This document shows, piece after piece, positions 1-11,122 of a stretch of DNA of 64,000 bases. Origin of the DNA: Nageia nagi (Eukaryota > Pinophyta); contig JBITNC010000001.1 in NCBI GenBank assembly GCA_050084985.1, positions 17,360,001-17,424,000 of the forward strand, written 5' to 3'. Each line of letters opens with the position of its first letter. Positions within the stretch are counted from its first letter, which is position 1. The position numbers and the translations under genes were made by a program. The notes under the pieces are model-generated. The model had not been told where the DNA came from, did not search any database, and was given only the letters and a program-made list of their open reading frames with translations.

Positions 1-3000
1 AAAAATAGAAATATATATCAACTGAACCATAAGGACAACCTAAAGGGAGGGGTTTGATATTCAAATAATATGCATTGGGATCGATATACAGGTGTATCAT
101 ATCTTAAAGATGAAGGATACCCAACTTGTTATGTCCCCATTCTCTAATCAGCCCTTCCATAGCTACTAATGGGGATAGATATAATGGCCTTTGAATAAAG
201 ATTTCCCTCTCCTTGAGGTGGTTTAAAGACCTGAATATTGAGGTTCTCTCTCCTAAGATATTTGCTCCTATAGGTGGTAGTTTGATCATTCTATAATCTA
301 ATGATCCTTATCTATTCCTTGATTATGGAGATATTCAATAACATGTCCCTCTATTTTATGAGTAGGTTCACACCCATTTTTGGTGATTGGAGCTATTACA
401 AATCCCTACCTTGGGATAAGGAATTATGGTGTATAGTAGTGAGCATCTAGTTTAATGGTAGATAGTATCTTTCATATAGGTTTCGATCCTTATGATGCAT
501 CGAATCTCAATTGAAGCTTCCCCTTGATTCCCTAATAAATTAATGATTATTCATAGGATAGAATTTAAATGGTGGGCTTGAAATTCTTCAATCTGAAGGG
601 TGGGCCTTTAATTAATAGTGGGGGAGTTTAATAGGGTTCGATTCTCCAAATGATGGGATTAGATTAGCTAGAGGGAAAAAATCATTATCTATGTATTAAC
701 AACTTTAAGATAATGATTGGTGGGTTAATCCTTTGAAATCAAATCCTTCAAAGAAATACCTTGATCAAGTAAGCTTCACAATGAAGAACCATTAAGCGCT
801 TATCGTAATAAGTGCTTCAACTATCTCACATGTGATAAGAAGTTGTATATGCTAGTGCAATCAATCCATGAGTAGGATCATTACTTGATAGGTAGGGATA
901 TTCTCATATACATGGATCATGAGCTAGCTGAGTATTTGCCCAAAGTGAATCACAACAAACTTGCCACTTTATGCCAATGGGGTTCTTAAAAGAATTCAAT
1001 TAGCACATCCAATCCACCCTGTCCCAAGGGGAGTGGGGGGTAAGGTGATTCAAGGGGAGTGGAGGGTAAGGTAAATCCACTCGTTGATATTTTGTCAAGA
1101 CCAAAAACTCTTCATCGAGGTAAATTAATGGAGTTGGAATCATTCAAGCAATTCAAGCCTAAGAATCATCATACTCATAAGAATGAGGGGATGATGAAAT
1201 ATAGGGTGAGTAATGATATATGGATCAATTAGGAGATAGTGAGGTGGGACAATGGATAGCGGGGTGAGGAAATAAGAATCAAGGCATTGAATTCATCCCC
1301 TTGAATAATGGAATAGATAGCAAGAGGGGGAGGTAGCCCAATGAACTATGATTGGAAAAGGGGGCAAGTTGATAGGAATAGTTGTTTCGAGTTTGTTGGT
1401 TCTCCACATGAAACGATAAGTAATAGGGGTAGGCCCAAGAAATAAGAATGTTTCTTATAGACCTTATTTCTCTCTCATGGTGAATGATAATATTAGGCAA
1501 GTATCTAGAAATAAGAATCTTTCCACAAAAATTGAAACCACAAATAAATGGTAAAAGGTCAATTGAGTTATATCGATCAAATGAAAGAACAATGTTTTGA
1601 TCCCCTTCTCCATAGTTGGTTGTTAAGCCCATCCCTCCATGCCATTTTATCTAGAAATAAGAATCACCTTCTATCAACCTTACAAGAAATCAATGAATAA
1701 GAATTCCTACCCTAGTAAGGCAGCCCTCCCTTTCTATATTGAATTAATGAGTCGAGGTAGGCAACTCATTAGTTTTCCTTTGGAGATAAAGTTCTAGATT
1801 CTCTTACAAAGGGTATTTAATAATGTTGGTTCGATTTGTAATGATGGAAGGGATAGCCCATAAATAAGAAGTTGTTGTCTAAAGAGTCTTGTCATTTGAG
1901 GGAGTGTATTATCTACTTATAAAGGCCTTCAACAAGTCACTTGGTTGGAACCCTTATTCTCATTATTTGCTATGCCCAACTTCACTAATGAAGGTTGGCC
2001 TATTCTTCTCACATCTCTCCAATAAATTTCTCCATTTTTCATAGATCTCATGCACAAAGTTTAAAAAATTGATATAGTATGAGTGACACTTCAGGATGTC
2101 AACAATGACAATAAATATAAATGTTTATCTCTATCCTTGGTCCCATGGGTAGATGGCCATATCCTTGAATAAAGATGTAATAAGATTAGTAAATAAAGAT
2201 TTCCATATACTAATTGAGGTTGGTTCTACTATTGCTTGTCACAAATAAATATGTATATCCTTATTCATTCCTTATGTATTACTAAACTATTGAGTGTATT
2301 CATCAAGTAATATTCTTTACCCATATTTAGAGCATGATGTAATAAGTATTGGAGTGTTAGAGATTTACTCTCATGGGTAAAAAATATGTGTTCTTGAAAT
2401 AGAATATAATTTGTAATAATAAAAAATTCATTATAATAAACAATGTATTATATAAATATTTCCTTATGCACGAATATTGATAATTTGGAATAAAAGAACA
2501 TCTAGTTAGTAAATTAAAGAAAGATTTATATAGACTTAAAACTATACTATGATTTTATCCAATTTGTATCCTCTACATTGATAATATTTAAAAATTGATG
2601 ATAGATCTTACAAACCAACAGATCTAAAAGGGTGTTAATATTGACTTTAACCTTTTGAGATATATATACATATTACAACACCTAAACTTTTAAAAAAAAA
2701 TTAAAAATTATCACCGTCCATATGTTATATATCCACCTCCATATAAAAAAAAAATTAAAAATATATTAAATAAATGAACAATATCATTAATAAAAAAAAT
2801 TAAATTGTAAATTTTAAAAAGTAAAAAATAAATAAAAATCTTTGAAAGCCTTCAATAAAAATTTGCTAAAATTTAATTGCTAGACGTAACATACCTGAAA
2901 TTTACATAGCAAATAACCGTCATAATTTTTAACTTTCTACTACATTAAATAATACAATAAAACATTTTATTTAATATTAAATACCATTATTCATTACACA

Positions 3001-3030
3001 TTCATCTGTATCATATCTATGATTTTTTTT
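1..3030. other. Intergenic block with no recognisable gene
   Basis: No reading frame here resembles a family I know. The first 2.1 kb looks richer in G and C than most of the window and has short open stretches on the minus strand (104-289, 1279-1632) without a recognisable domain. From about 2400 to 3010 the sequence is very AT-rich with A and T runs. The 10-mer AAATAAGAAT recurs at 1270, 1440, 1509 and 1655, with variants near 1696 and 1862. It could be a decayed mobile element, but I found no LTR, terminal repeat or coding domain to support that. Confidence 0.5.
1026..1077. repeat. 26-bp tandem duplication
   Basis: Two adjacent 26-bp copies start with AAGGGGAGTGG and contain GGGTAAGGT. 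They differ at a few positions near the ends. No function is implied. Confidence 0.75.
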
Positions 3031-3284
3031 TATTACAACCGTCTTAAAATTTTCTGTTGGCCCTCCTCAATTTACTCCTACGCAAATTCTCCTTCCTCCA
3101 AATCTCCCAAGTTTTAAAGTTTACGACTCTTACAATACATTATGCCGCCCTGTCATCCGCCAAATTCGACGTAAAACTACCTCGAGATTTTAAAAGACCA
3201 CCATTTTTGTTTTGCATGATCCCAACATGGCGATGGAGGGTTGGGATCTTCTGCAAGAAAATAAAACCCCCCAACAGTGGCATG

Positions 3285-3303
3285 CACCACCACCACCACC
3301 ACC
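3285..3303. repeat. CCA microsatellite in the Agenet gene promoter
   Basis: About six CCA/CAC triplets lie roughly 55-73 bases upstream of the ATG of the Agenet gene, just before its TATA-like box. The surrounding 3050-3350 is less AT-rich than the sequence to its left, as expected for a gene's 5' region. Confidence 0.7.
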
Positions 3304-3311
3304 CTTGAAAC

Positions 3312-3318
3312 TATATAT
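3312..3318 (+). promoter_or_regulatory. Possible TATA box of the Agenet gene
   Basis: TATATAT lies 40 bases upstream of the ATG at 3358. If it sets transcription about 30 bases downstream, the 5' leader would be only around 15 bases, which is short for a plant mRNA. A start further upstream, with this as chance AT sequence, is equally possible. Confidence 0.35.
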
Positions 3319-3357
3319 GCATTTTAGAGAAGACATACACAGAGAATTTCCAATCCA

Positions 3358-3834
3358 ATGGAGGCCAGAGGGAAGAGGAAGCTCCAAACCCAGAGCGATA
3401 GAAGACAACAGCCTTTCGAAACATTGGAGGAAATTGAAGTTTTGTGCCTGGAAGAAGACTATTATGGAGTTTGGTATAAAGCAAAATTTATAGATGATGT
3501 GTTGAAGTTTGGGTTCATTGTTGAGTACGTTGATCTTTTGGATGATTGGAATAAGCAACTGCAGGAGGTTCGGGATCCCAAAATGGTGAGACCTAAACCT
3601 CCCCAGCTGGATCTGAAGAGGAATTATTTTGTTGGAGAAGCAGTGGAGGTATGGGACAAGGATGGGTGGTGGATGGGGAGGGTGGCAGAGTTCGATGGTA
3701 AGACTAAAGTATATACAATTGCTTTTGATCTGATTGGGAAATGTGAATATCATATGGCCACCAATTTGAGGCCATCGCAGATATTCAAGAATGGTCGATG
3801 GATTCACCCACCAAATTCCCTTACGACCATACAG
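3358..3834 (+). CDS. Agenet (plant Tudor-like) domain protein, coding exon 1
   Basis: This exon encodes 159 residues with two Agenet modules. The first is about residues 22-77: an EVL start, an aromatic-rich YYGVWYKAKF segment, and a YVDLLDD strand followed by a basic-proline linker. The second is about residues 88-157: VGEAVEVWDKDGWWMGRV, an FDLIG-like strand and LRPSQ...WIHP. Agenet proteins belong to the Tudor/chromatin-reader superfamily and are usually nuclear; the target of this one is unknown. The exon ends in phase 0 at CAG|GTAAGT, a near-ideal donor. Reading on into the intron gives five residues and a stop at 3852. The ATG at 3358 opens the frame just before the first module. The frame is undamaged, unlike the transposon frames. 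It joins the exon at 6763. Confidence 0.85.
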
Positions 3835-4577
3835 GTAAGTTTACTAGGTTGATTTATTTGTTTTTCTACTGTGATTTATATTAAGTGGAAATTTTTGTTT
3901 CCCTGAATCTTTGTTTGTGAATTGTTTCCTATGTATAAAAGCGTATAATTGAATTGAGAAGCTCTTTGAATTCAGATACAAATAACCTGATTGAGAAGCA
4001 TATGTCAAAGTATATGCAACTTAACAAAGTTGGAGAAACTCTTATCTTTTGACTCCCAACCAATTATTGTGTACATTTCCAAAATCCATAGTAAACTTCC
4101 AAAATTTGAAACCCTTGTATTTACAGTCAAACAGTGAAACCTCCAAAAACTCAAAGAGATATAGTTTTGCATTCATTTATTTGTTAAGAGTTATCACATA
4201 GTATTCATCAATTTAAGGATCATGATTAGCTTCTTCTCTTCAGCAATAATATATTTAGCTGTGTTCTTGAACTGTCACGATTTGGTCTTATTATAGTATA
4301 TTTGGATATGTCAGGTAAAATGCTGGGAAGAAGCATTCCTGCATCTATTGGTAAATGCATTGGCTTGTTGCATATACTTAAATTTAGTTAGAGGAATCTA
4401 GAGCGTGGAAAGAGAAATATCAGTGCTTGAATTGTTTGTGGGTTGGTTGATATTGGCTTTTTTCCATGGGCCTTCACAATTCATGTTCCACATAATTATC
4501 AAGGAGCTCTTCTTGAGTAGTTGTACATAAAATATAATATACTTACATTGAAGCCCTTCATTAGATGCACCCACATT

Positions 4578-5345
4578 TTTTTTTTATAAAATGTTGTCTT
4601 GACGATTCTCCAGTTTCCAACTCCAAAGAGAAAGCCTTAGTGAAATACTAGCAATAGTAGTAGCATCAAAACTAGGAATTGCCATGTCAAAATGTCTGTA
4701 GCGAAAACAGGGATATGCTTGGAAGTCAGCAAAGATGAGGCCCTTCCACCCTACCAGCCTGTGGAGATGAGGGTCCTTATCTGGAGGCCCATATATCCAA
4801 AACAACACCCCAACTTGGACTGCAGCAGCAAGTGTGAACTGTAGAGGGAAACTCTCTGGATGAAAACTCATAGATGCTTACATAGCTGAAGGATAACATG
4901 CTGCTGATGACATTGCTTCCTCATGGTTTCCAACAAAAATAGAGTATGAAGGGGCATCGTAGGAGCCTGAGTTTGCAAGATTAACCTGATCATCCTTGTC
5001 ATATAGTATAGAACAGTAGACTATTTGAGCAGAAACGTCACAGAGAGTTAAAAACAGCCACCTCGTCTTGCAGCAGAAGGTCAGGAACATCTTAGCAAAC
5101 AAAACGGCCAGGGTATCAGAAAACAATTTGAAGTGAAGTGAAAGCCTGATTGGTTTGATATCAAAATGACATATACTTATCTGTTACAAGAGGTACAAAC
5201 TGTAGTGAAGGCCTGACTTGGGCCGAGCAGCTGGCCATCTTAGTCTGGAGAGCTACATCCAAGTTTGATAACCTGCATTGTTGAAACATTATAGAACTAG
5301 GCAGTATCATGGGAGGTTTCTACTTTTGGCTCGGTGTCTTTCAAC
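4578..5345 (-). pseudogene. Processed retrocopy of an unidentified transcript, with poly(A) and target-site duplication
   Basis: A 768-bp insert is flanked by a perfect 15-bp direct repeat, AGATGCACCCACATT, at 4563-4577 and 5346-5360. At its left edge is a T run (4576-4585), which is a poly(A) tail on the minus strand. A tail plus a long target-site duplication is the mark of LINE-machinery retroposition of an mRNA. One minus-strand frame is open from 5126 to 4584 except for a single TAA near 4873, giving about 180 codons; it includes a GNHEEAMSSAAC segment and a hydrophobic FTLAAAVQVGVLFWIYG segment. I do not recognise the protein, and the frame may be fortuitous. The insert is less AT-rich than the intron around it. 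Confidence 0.75.
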
Positions 5346-5814
5346 AGATGCACCCACATTCAATATAGATAAACATGCTTCAATTAACTGGCAGAGATTT
5401 TATCTAATTCTGTTATTATTAATGATAAGAATTTAATATCTTACACTAATAACTTCATATTTTCAAATTTCAGTTGTTTCCTTCAACTATTTTTAAATAT
5501 ATTCAAACATTAAGAATTCAATTTTATAGATGCTCTATTGATGATTATCATAGAAAGGGGTGTATGGTTCTTTTTGCTTCAAATCAATTTTCTAAGAATC
5601 ATACGTAGCTGAGTTATTTTAGAGACAAATGTTGATTACTGTCTCATACTCAACTTCAACAGAAGGTATCATAATCACTAGTTGTTTTATACTTAACCAA
5701 AGTCATTAAAATATTCTTATAACAACATGGTTGATTTTGAAAGATGCTTTATACAATATCAGGGTATTGTTAAGTATAAATTAAAAATATAGAAAACAAT
5801 TTCTTAAGGTTGAA

Positions 5815-6180
5815 GAAGCAGGGATTTTATGATGGGAGAAGAAGTGGAGGCATGGAACAAAGATGGTTGGTGGATGGTGAGGGTGTCAGAGTACAAGGCT
5901 AAGTATAAAGTTTATAAAGTCGTTTTTAATCTGTGGCCACTAATTTGAGGCCATCACACATATTGAAGAATGGTCAATGGATTCACCCAGCAATGCCCCA
6001 TGACACCATACAGGTAAGTTTTGCTAGGTTGCTTGATTTGTTTTTCTACTATGATTTATATTGGCCATGATAAATGGAAAGTTTTGTTTCACTGAATTTC
6101 TGCTAATTGAACTGAGTTTAGTTGTTGAAGCGGTACTTGCATTGTTTGTGAATTGGTTTTTATGGATAAAGGTGCAAACT
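5815..6180 (+). pseudogene. Decayed duplicate of the exon 1 end and adjoining intron
   Basis: Positions 5815-6013 match about 3614-3834 (second Agenet module), and 6014-6180 match the first 110 or so bases of the intron. The copy keeps an EVEAWNKDGWWM segment, the WIHP end and the donor CAG|GTAAGT. It has lost 22 bp that in exon 1 lie just before ATGGCCACCAAT, so the frame breaks and a TGA follows shortly. The upstream acceptor candidate (AAGCAG at 5820) has a poor pyrimidine tract. It is probably a dead tandem duplicate, but could be included as a frame-ending exon. Confidence 0.85.
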
Positions 6181-6762
6181 TGTCTTCTTTTTTTCCCATT
6201 TCTTTTTATTCTGCTGCATGATCTGAAGCTCAGTGTGCTGAATTGAGCTTCCTGGTCGTTTAACCCTATATGATGTCTGCCTAGAATCTTCCGGGATATG
6301 CATCTTCTGAACAAGGTGATTATAGCAATTCTCATGGCAAGAATTAATATCTGACAAGATAAAAGGGTTGTTTTGTATGAATATCAACCGTTCCATCTCC
6401 AGTCTTTCTTTAAACTATGGATAAACTGTTGATGAATTTGACAAAAACATATTCATGTATCTCTATTTCTAACGAGGAAAATGAATTAAACTATGAAATA
6501 ATGATTGCAAATAATTGTGGTTGGTTATTCAAATTTAACTAAATATTTAATGAGCATTAATATAGTTTGTTTAAAACTTATTACAGAATTTTTTATTTTG
6601 AGTACAATCTTATTTTTGGATTCATATAAATCTCATTGATGTGTGGGCCTGATTGCTTGATTTAATGCAGTATATTAGCAAATATTAATATGTGAATTCC
6701 ACTTGTGAGGCTTCATATCTTTAATATGCCTTTCTGACGAAAATTGGGGATTTTTCTTGTAG

Positions 6763-7191
6763 AAATTGGTGAACGACTTTTTAAATAATGACGATTCAAC
6801 TCTGGTCTCAAGAAGGAGAAAATGTCAGAAGAGGTCACCTGTTGCTGAACAAAATACGGCATCCCCAGAACCTAAAATACAAAGAATTCAGAGAAGAGGG
6901 AAAGATGAGTTTGAAACTCCAAAAGCTGAAGCTCAGCATGCTCAGCATGCGTCTGTAAATGAAGTGAGCTCGCCCATAGTCGAAGAGCCATGTAGGACAA
7001 TCAGAATTAAAATTCCCAAAAAGGTCTCTGGTAGTTCTGAGACTCAGGTTGGTGGGAGTTCAGAAACTGATGAGCTACATAGGAAACCTATGATAATACG
7101 ACTTAAAATTTCCAAGAAGGTCTCTTCTGGTGTGATTTCACAAACTAATGCCAGTGAACTTCTTCCAAAAAGCCCAGATAAAAGGAGCTAA
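6763..7191 (+). CDS. Agenet domain protein, coding exon 2 (basic C-terminal tail)
   Basis: This exon follows the acceptor TTCTTGTAG at 6762 and encodes 142 residues to the TAA at 7189-7191. Joined to exon 1 it gives a 301-residue protein. The tail has no ATG of its own at the front and is predicted disordered: a basic SRRRKCQKRS stretch that could be a nuclear localisation signal, an AQHAQHA stretch, and two related basic motifs, TIRIKIPKKVS and MIIRLKISKKVS, about 27 residues apart. This composition suits a nuclear or nucleic-acid-associated protein. The exon assignment rests on matching phase, good splice sites and an open frame; transcript evidence would settle it. Confidence 0.75.
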   Translation, partial: KLVNDFLNNDDSTLVSRRRKCQKRSPVAEQNTASPEPKIQRIQRRGKDEFETPKAEAQHAQHASVNEVSSPIVEEPCRTIRIKIPKKVSGSSETQVGGSSETDELHRKPMIIRLKISKKVSSGVISQTNASELLPKSPDKRS

Positions 7192-8729
7192 TGCTCACTA
7201 AGAAGGAAATTCGGAAATATATCTTTCATCCATTCTTGGATCCAATGTCTCATGGTTTGAGACTCGTTGAGCTCATATGAAGAAATTCACATTGAAGCTT
7301 CAATGCCATGTCACTTCTGCAGCATTTTTAAATCTATACAACAGTTTTCATTATGACTAATAATAGTTTCAATTATGTATTTTCCACATAGTTGAGATGC
7401 AATTTATGGTTTTAAAATTTTTTATGCAAGTTCTGGAATTGTATTGTGTTGAGAATTTTTATGATGTTCAGATTTTAATGTTTACTGATGTAAATTAAGA
7501 AACTAAAAGTTTGTGATTATGATTTCATATGATTGTTAACTATTGATTATTGTTGGTGAATTATTCTTACCCCAATAATTTAATTTATGAATATAAGTGC
7601 ATAAGGTTTGGCATACTTGTAATATTTTTTAATTACTCGTTAATTATATAATAAAAAATAAATGGGTTAAAAATTAATCACATTTCAAAAGCCTTTTATT
7701 GGAGGAGAGTAGTTAGCAACACGAAAGGAATGAATTTAATAATAAATTAATAATAATTATATTGAAATAATAGGATTAAAAAACACAAGAATAATATAAC
7801 CATCTATTGTAAAATGTAGAATAATTTGCAATAGTGGAATTTAAAATATAAAATATTAGAAATTTAAAAATGATAGCTTCTAACATTTCAAGGAAGAATA
7901 TTTAAAATTATAATTCAACAATAGAAGTATGATTTTCCAATGGTAATAATGAGTATTAATTACATGTTATATATATGATATTATTTTTAATATTAGTCTC
8001 ATCTCATATAAGGTGTAACCAATACAGACTAGATAAAGGGTCATTATATGATCTCTTCTTTTAAAATGCTTCATCCTCAAAGGTTGTATGCTTTTTATAA
8101 TCTCCAAAATATTATGATTGATCATAAATATTTCTTTTTGATAGCTTTTCATACTCTATAATCTCTTCACTTTACTATAATCTGTGAGCTTGTATATCGC
8201 ACAATATTATTTCAAGTTGTTCTAGATTCTCAAATCTTGGTTTCTTCCTTGAAGTGTTTCAATAAATTTTGGTTTTTCATTTTCACTACACCAATATAAT
8301 AGTTGACATTTAGTTTGTATATTCAATTTTATGTTTATTATGACACCTTGTTGAGAGGTTTATAGTCATGAACTTTAACCCTTCTCTTAGTGTCCATGTG
8401 ATAATAATTTTCTTCTTTCTTGGAATGCTTTCTTAATTGAGGTTTTTGAATAAACCTCCTTTAAAGTATTTTTTTCCTTCTTGGAGGTAAAAATAACATA
8501 ATTCTCATATAATAATTAAATTAATTTGTTGACACGTACGTACCAAAAATATTCATTCCACTTTCCATCATATCCATGAGATCTCAGTAATAGAAAAAGT
8601 AATGGTTGATCATGGATAACCCCAAAATGGAAACCCTTTTAAACCATAATGAATTGTTCATAAGTAATATTATTTTATTTCCATGGAATACTCAAAACAA
8701 AAGTATCTTCTTTTTCCTTTTTATGGGAG
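7192..8729. other. 3' end of the Agenet gene and AT-rich spacer
   Basis: The first few hundred bases presumably hold the 3' UTR; I see no clear AATAAA signal close to the stop. From about 7600 to 8720 the sequence is AT-rich without a recognisable gene. The segment ends where the LTR array of the next element begins. Confidence 0.5.
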
Positions 8730-9417
8730 TGATGTCAACAAAGTAGAGGCTTGTCTAAAATCAGACCCTAGGGGCAATGACATCAATAGGTAGCATTAAA
8801 AGTTTCATGGCGACTAGGTGTTTCGAGGTATAAAAGGGAGTGATGTCAACAAAGTAGAGGATTGTCTAAAATTGAACCTCAGGAGTAGTGATGTCAGTAG
8901 GTAGCATTAAAAGTTCCATGGCAACTAGGTGTTTTAGGGTATAAAAGGGAGTGATGTTAGCAAAATAGTAGCTTGTCTAAAATCGAACCCCTGGAGTAAT
9001 GACATCATCAGGTAGCGTTAAAAGTTATGTGGTGACTAGGTGTTTTGAGGTATAAAAGGGAGTGATGTTAGCAAAGTAGTGGATTATCTAAAATCAAACC
9101 TTGGGAGTAGTGACATCAATAGGTAGTGTTAAAAGTTCCATGGCGATTAGGTGTTCCAAGGCACAAAAGGAAGTGATGTCAATAAAATAATAGCTTGTCT
9201 AAAATCGGACCTCAGGAGCAATGATGTCAATAGGTAGTGTTAAAATGTTTGCAGTGGCTAATTCAATTGATTTTGAAGCACAAAAGAATGTAACATCAAC
9301 AAAATAAATTGAATCCCATTTTAGCCAGAAGAATGAGTTTGAAGAAGGATGGCTTCACGAGTAAGATCAAAATTTTTTGAAGTTATTTGCTCCACCCTAC
9401 AAAAGTGCAAAAGGAGG
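8730..9417 (+). repeat. 111-bp tandem array in the 5' LTR
   Basis: Units start at 8730, 8841, 8952, 9063 (each 111 bp), 9174 (115 bp) and 9289 (about 129 bp, diverged), with a further TGATGTCAAC at 9418. Each unit begins TGATGTCA or a variant, has a second TGATGTCA/TGACATCA about 50 bp in, and the first four end with TATAAAAGGGAG or a close variant. The unit junction reproduces the polypurine tract/LTR junction seen at 20468-20477. Confidence 0.9.
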
Positions 9418-9804
9418 TGATGTCAACAAAATAAAAGAACTTTTAAAGCAGATGGTTTGGAAACCAATAGGAATCTTTGCCCTAGCAAAACTTCACCAAA
9501 GAACTTTGGAACATGTGTTGAAGATTGAGAAGGCTTCGGAACGAACACTAGAAGATGAAGAAACTCCAAAATCATCAGAGTCAATCAAAAAAACCTTTCA
9601 TAATTATAATACAAGTTCAAATAGCATTTGGAAAGCATGCCTATTATAATTTATAGGCAGTTACAATTTTAAATCTTTTAGTTTTTTTTAGAAATAAAAT
9701 GCCATGTGGCAAGAGTAGTTAGCTATTTATTAAAAGAAGGCCAGAATCTTTGGGCCATTTTGTAACTGTTTTGTTTCAATCTTTCTGCAACTGCTCTAGC
9801 CTAG

Positions 9805-9811
9805 TATAAAT
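9805..9811 (+). promoter_or_regulatory. LTR TATA-like box
   Basis: TATAAAT in the context CTAGTATAAATTTAG is conserved at 21548-21554 in the 3' LTR. Its place in the second half of the LTR fits a U3 promoter, although the array upstream also carries TATAAAA in each unit. Confidence 0.45.
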
Positions 9812-10388
9812 TTAGTGAAAGGTAAGGAAAAGGGTTGAAATCCTTAGTATTTCCCTTTGTATTTGTTTTTGAAGACCTATTGTTCTATCAGTTATACAAT
9901 GCCATCTTGACCTTTCTTATCCAACACTTGGTGTTATTATTTTTAATTTGGTTATATTGTGGCAAGTAATGCCTAAATGATAATAACAAGTTGTTGGTAT
10001 AATTGTGTCTACTTATATGGAAGAGTTAAGCTGAAGAATAATTTAGAGAATGAAAGCTTACACTGTGGCTACTACACTAGATTATTGCCAAGGTTTCATG
10101 CTATGTGAAAGCCTATGCTAAACTAGTAATTTGCCCTTTTTCCTTTACTCTTTCTCCTTACCTCTTTTATTTCATTTTATGCACTCTATCTCATTTCATT
10201 TCTTTCTTATTATTTTTCCTTTTCATCTACCCTAATGGATAAGGAATCAACTTACTCCAGAGATCAGGTTACTATGTTAGCCTATTCATGATACACTTTG
10301 ATTATATTGCTCATGGGTGCATCTATTACATAATTTCTATCAATAATATATCTTTTGGAATGCCCAATGGGACCCAAAAAATTTCATT

Positions 10389-10401
10389 GGTAACTCTGCT
10401 A
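10389..10401 (+). promoter_or_regulatory. Candidate primer-binding site
   Basis: TGGTAACTCTGCT begins with the TGG expected opposite a tRNA CCA end and directly follows ...ATTTCAT, giving a CA LTR end. It is not the initiator-Met type. I cannot name the tRNA with confidence. Confidence 0.5.
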
Positions 10402-10664
10402 GAAGCAGTATTGATGGTACATATCAAGGCAGATGTATAGTTCTCATTACTACTTCCTAAACCTAAATTTTTTAGTTGCTATTAGAGTTTATGTGGATAA
10501 GATCAAAATCCAAAATAGCTAAAGAGGTCTCAAATTTTAAAGAACTTAGTACTCCTACAAGAAAGACCCTGATCAAGTTTAGATCTTTGAATAGTATCAA
10601 CTCTTGAGGACCCTTATTCAAAATAGTATCATTCGACCTTCATATTGAGACTGCTCCTCCTGAA

Positions 10665-11122
10665 ATGGCCAATCCTGCTCCAAATATCTATCCTACATGG
10701 GATGATGGGGTACCTTTGGCTCTAGATACATTGCATGATATCCCAAGAAATGTCTTTAAAACTCTACCTAAGTTTGACACCACCACGAAGAAGATAGCCT
10801 ATGAACACTATGTAGACGTAGCCAGTCTGGCTAAGCTCCATAACATTCAACATGAAGATGTCATGGTAAGATTGCTAGCATAATCTTTCAAAGGAAAGGT
10901 TCTTGATTGGTATAGAAGCCTTGCTAGTAGATCTATAACTTTTTGGGCTTAGTTGGTAGAGCCTTTCATCCTAGAATTTAATGAAGTAGGAGACCCCTTC
11001 TTCTTACTAACTCAGTTCACATCTATCAAAAGACATGAATAGGAGAATATTCCAAATTTTAATATTAGGTTTCAAAAATCTTTGAAAAGGGTTCAGTTAG
11101 GCCTTAGGAATCTCAAGCTTTG
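10665..11122 (+). pseudogene. Gag (retrotrans_gag) remnant of the Tat-like element
   Basis: The frame starts MANPAPNIYPTWDDG and runs to a stop near 10883. It continues in frame with the capsid-type segment FKGKVLDWYRSLASRSITFW, LVEPFILEFNEVGDP and LTQFTSIKRHE. Internal TAG stops at 10950-10952 and 11040-11042 stand where glutamine is usual in this family. Gag forms the particle that packages element RNA. The 11130-12120 stretch after it is more decayed; a Ser/Pro-rich piece at 11756-11974 may be the gag C-terminus. Confidence 0.8.

Larger units (their letters stand above)
3835..6762 (+). other. Long phase-0 intron of the Agenet gene
   Basis: The donor is GTAAGT at 3835 and the acceptor is a T-rich tract ending TTGTAG at 6762. 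Both flanking exons are in phase 0, so splicing keeps one frame. The intron is 2,928 bp and holds two insertions described separately: an antisense retrocopy at 4578-5345 and a decayed duplicate of the end of exon 1 at 5815-6180. The rest (3835-4562, 5361-5814, 6181-6740) is AT-rich sequence with nothing I recognise. Confidence 0.75.
8730..10386 (+). repeat. 5' LTR of the Tat-like element
   Basis: It matches 20477-22096 throughout. It starts with TGATGTCA directly after GGGAG. Clear homology with the 3' LTR runs to ATCTATTACA (10330) and weakly to about 10347. If the primer-binding site is at 10389, the LTR ends at the CA of 10385-10386 and the 3' LTR lacks the last 40 or so bases. The LTR is a tandem array (8730-9417) followed by unique U3-R-U5 sequence with a TATA-like box. 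Confidence 0.85.

Noticed and set aside
1279-1632. 117-codon minus-strand frame as a gene or organelle insert
   Set aside because: No domain or organelle protein was recognised, and no splice or promoter context was found.
3190-3807. 205-codon open frame on the minus strand
   Set aside because: It is the antisense of Agenet exon 1 and its promoter, with a His/Pro-rich and Gly-rich composition produced by the CCA repeat. The plus-strand frame has the domains and splice sites.
4584-5126. Functional antisense gene in the Agenet intron
   Set aside because: The segment has a poly(A) remnant and target-site duplication of a retrocopy, an internal stop and no promoter evidence.
6160-6396. Overlapping short minus-strand frames in the Agenet intron
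   Set aside because: They overlap the duplicated intron start, have low-complexity lysine runs and no family resemblance.
8730-9417. Regular repeats that could be taken for a CRISPR array
   Set aside because: Units are 111 bp without unique spacers, lie in both LTRs of a plant retrotransposon, and have no cas genes.
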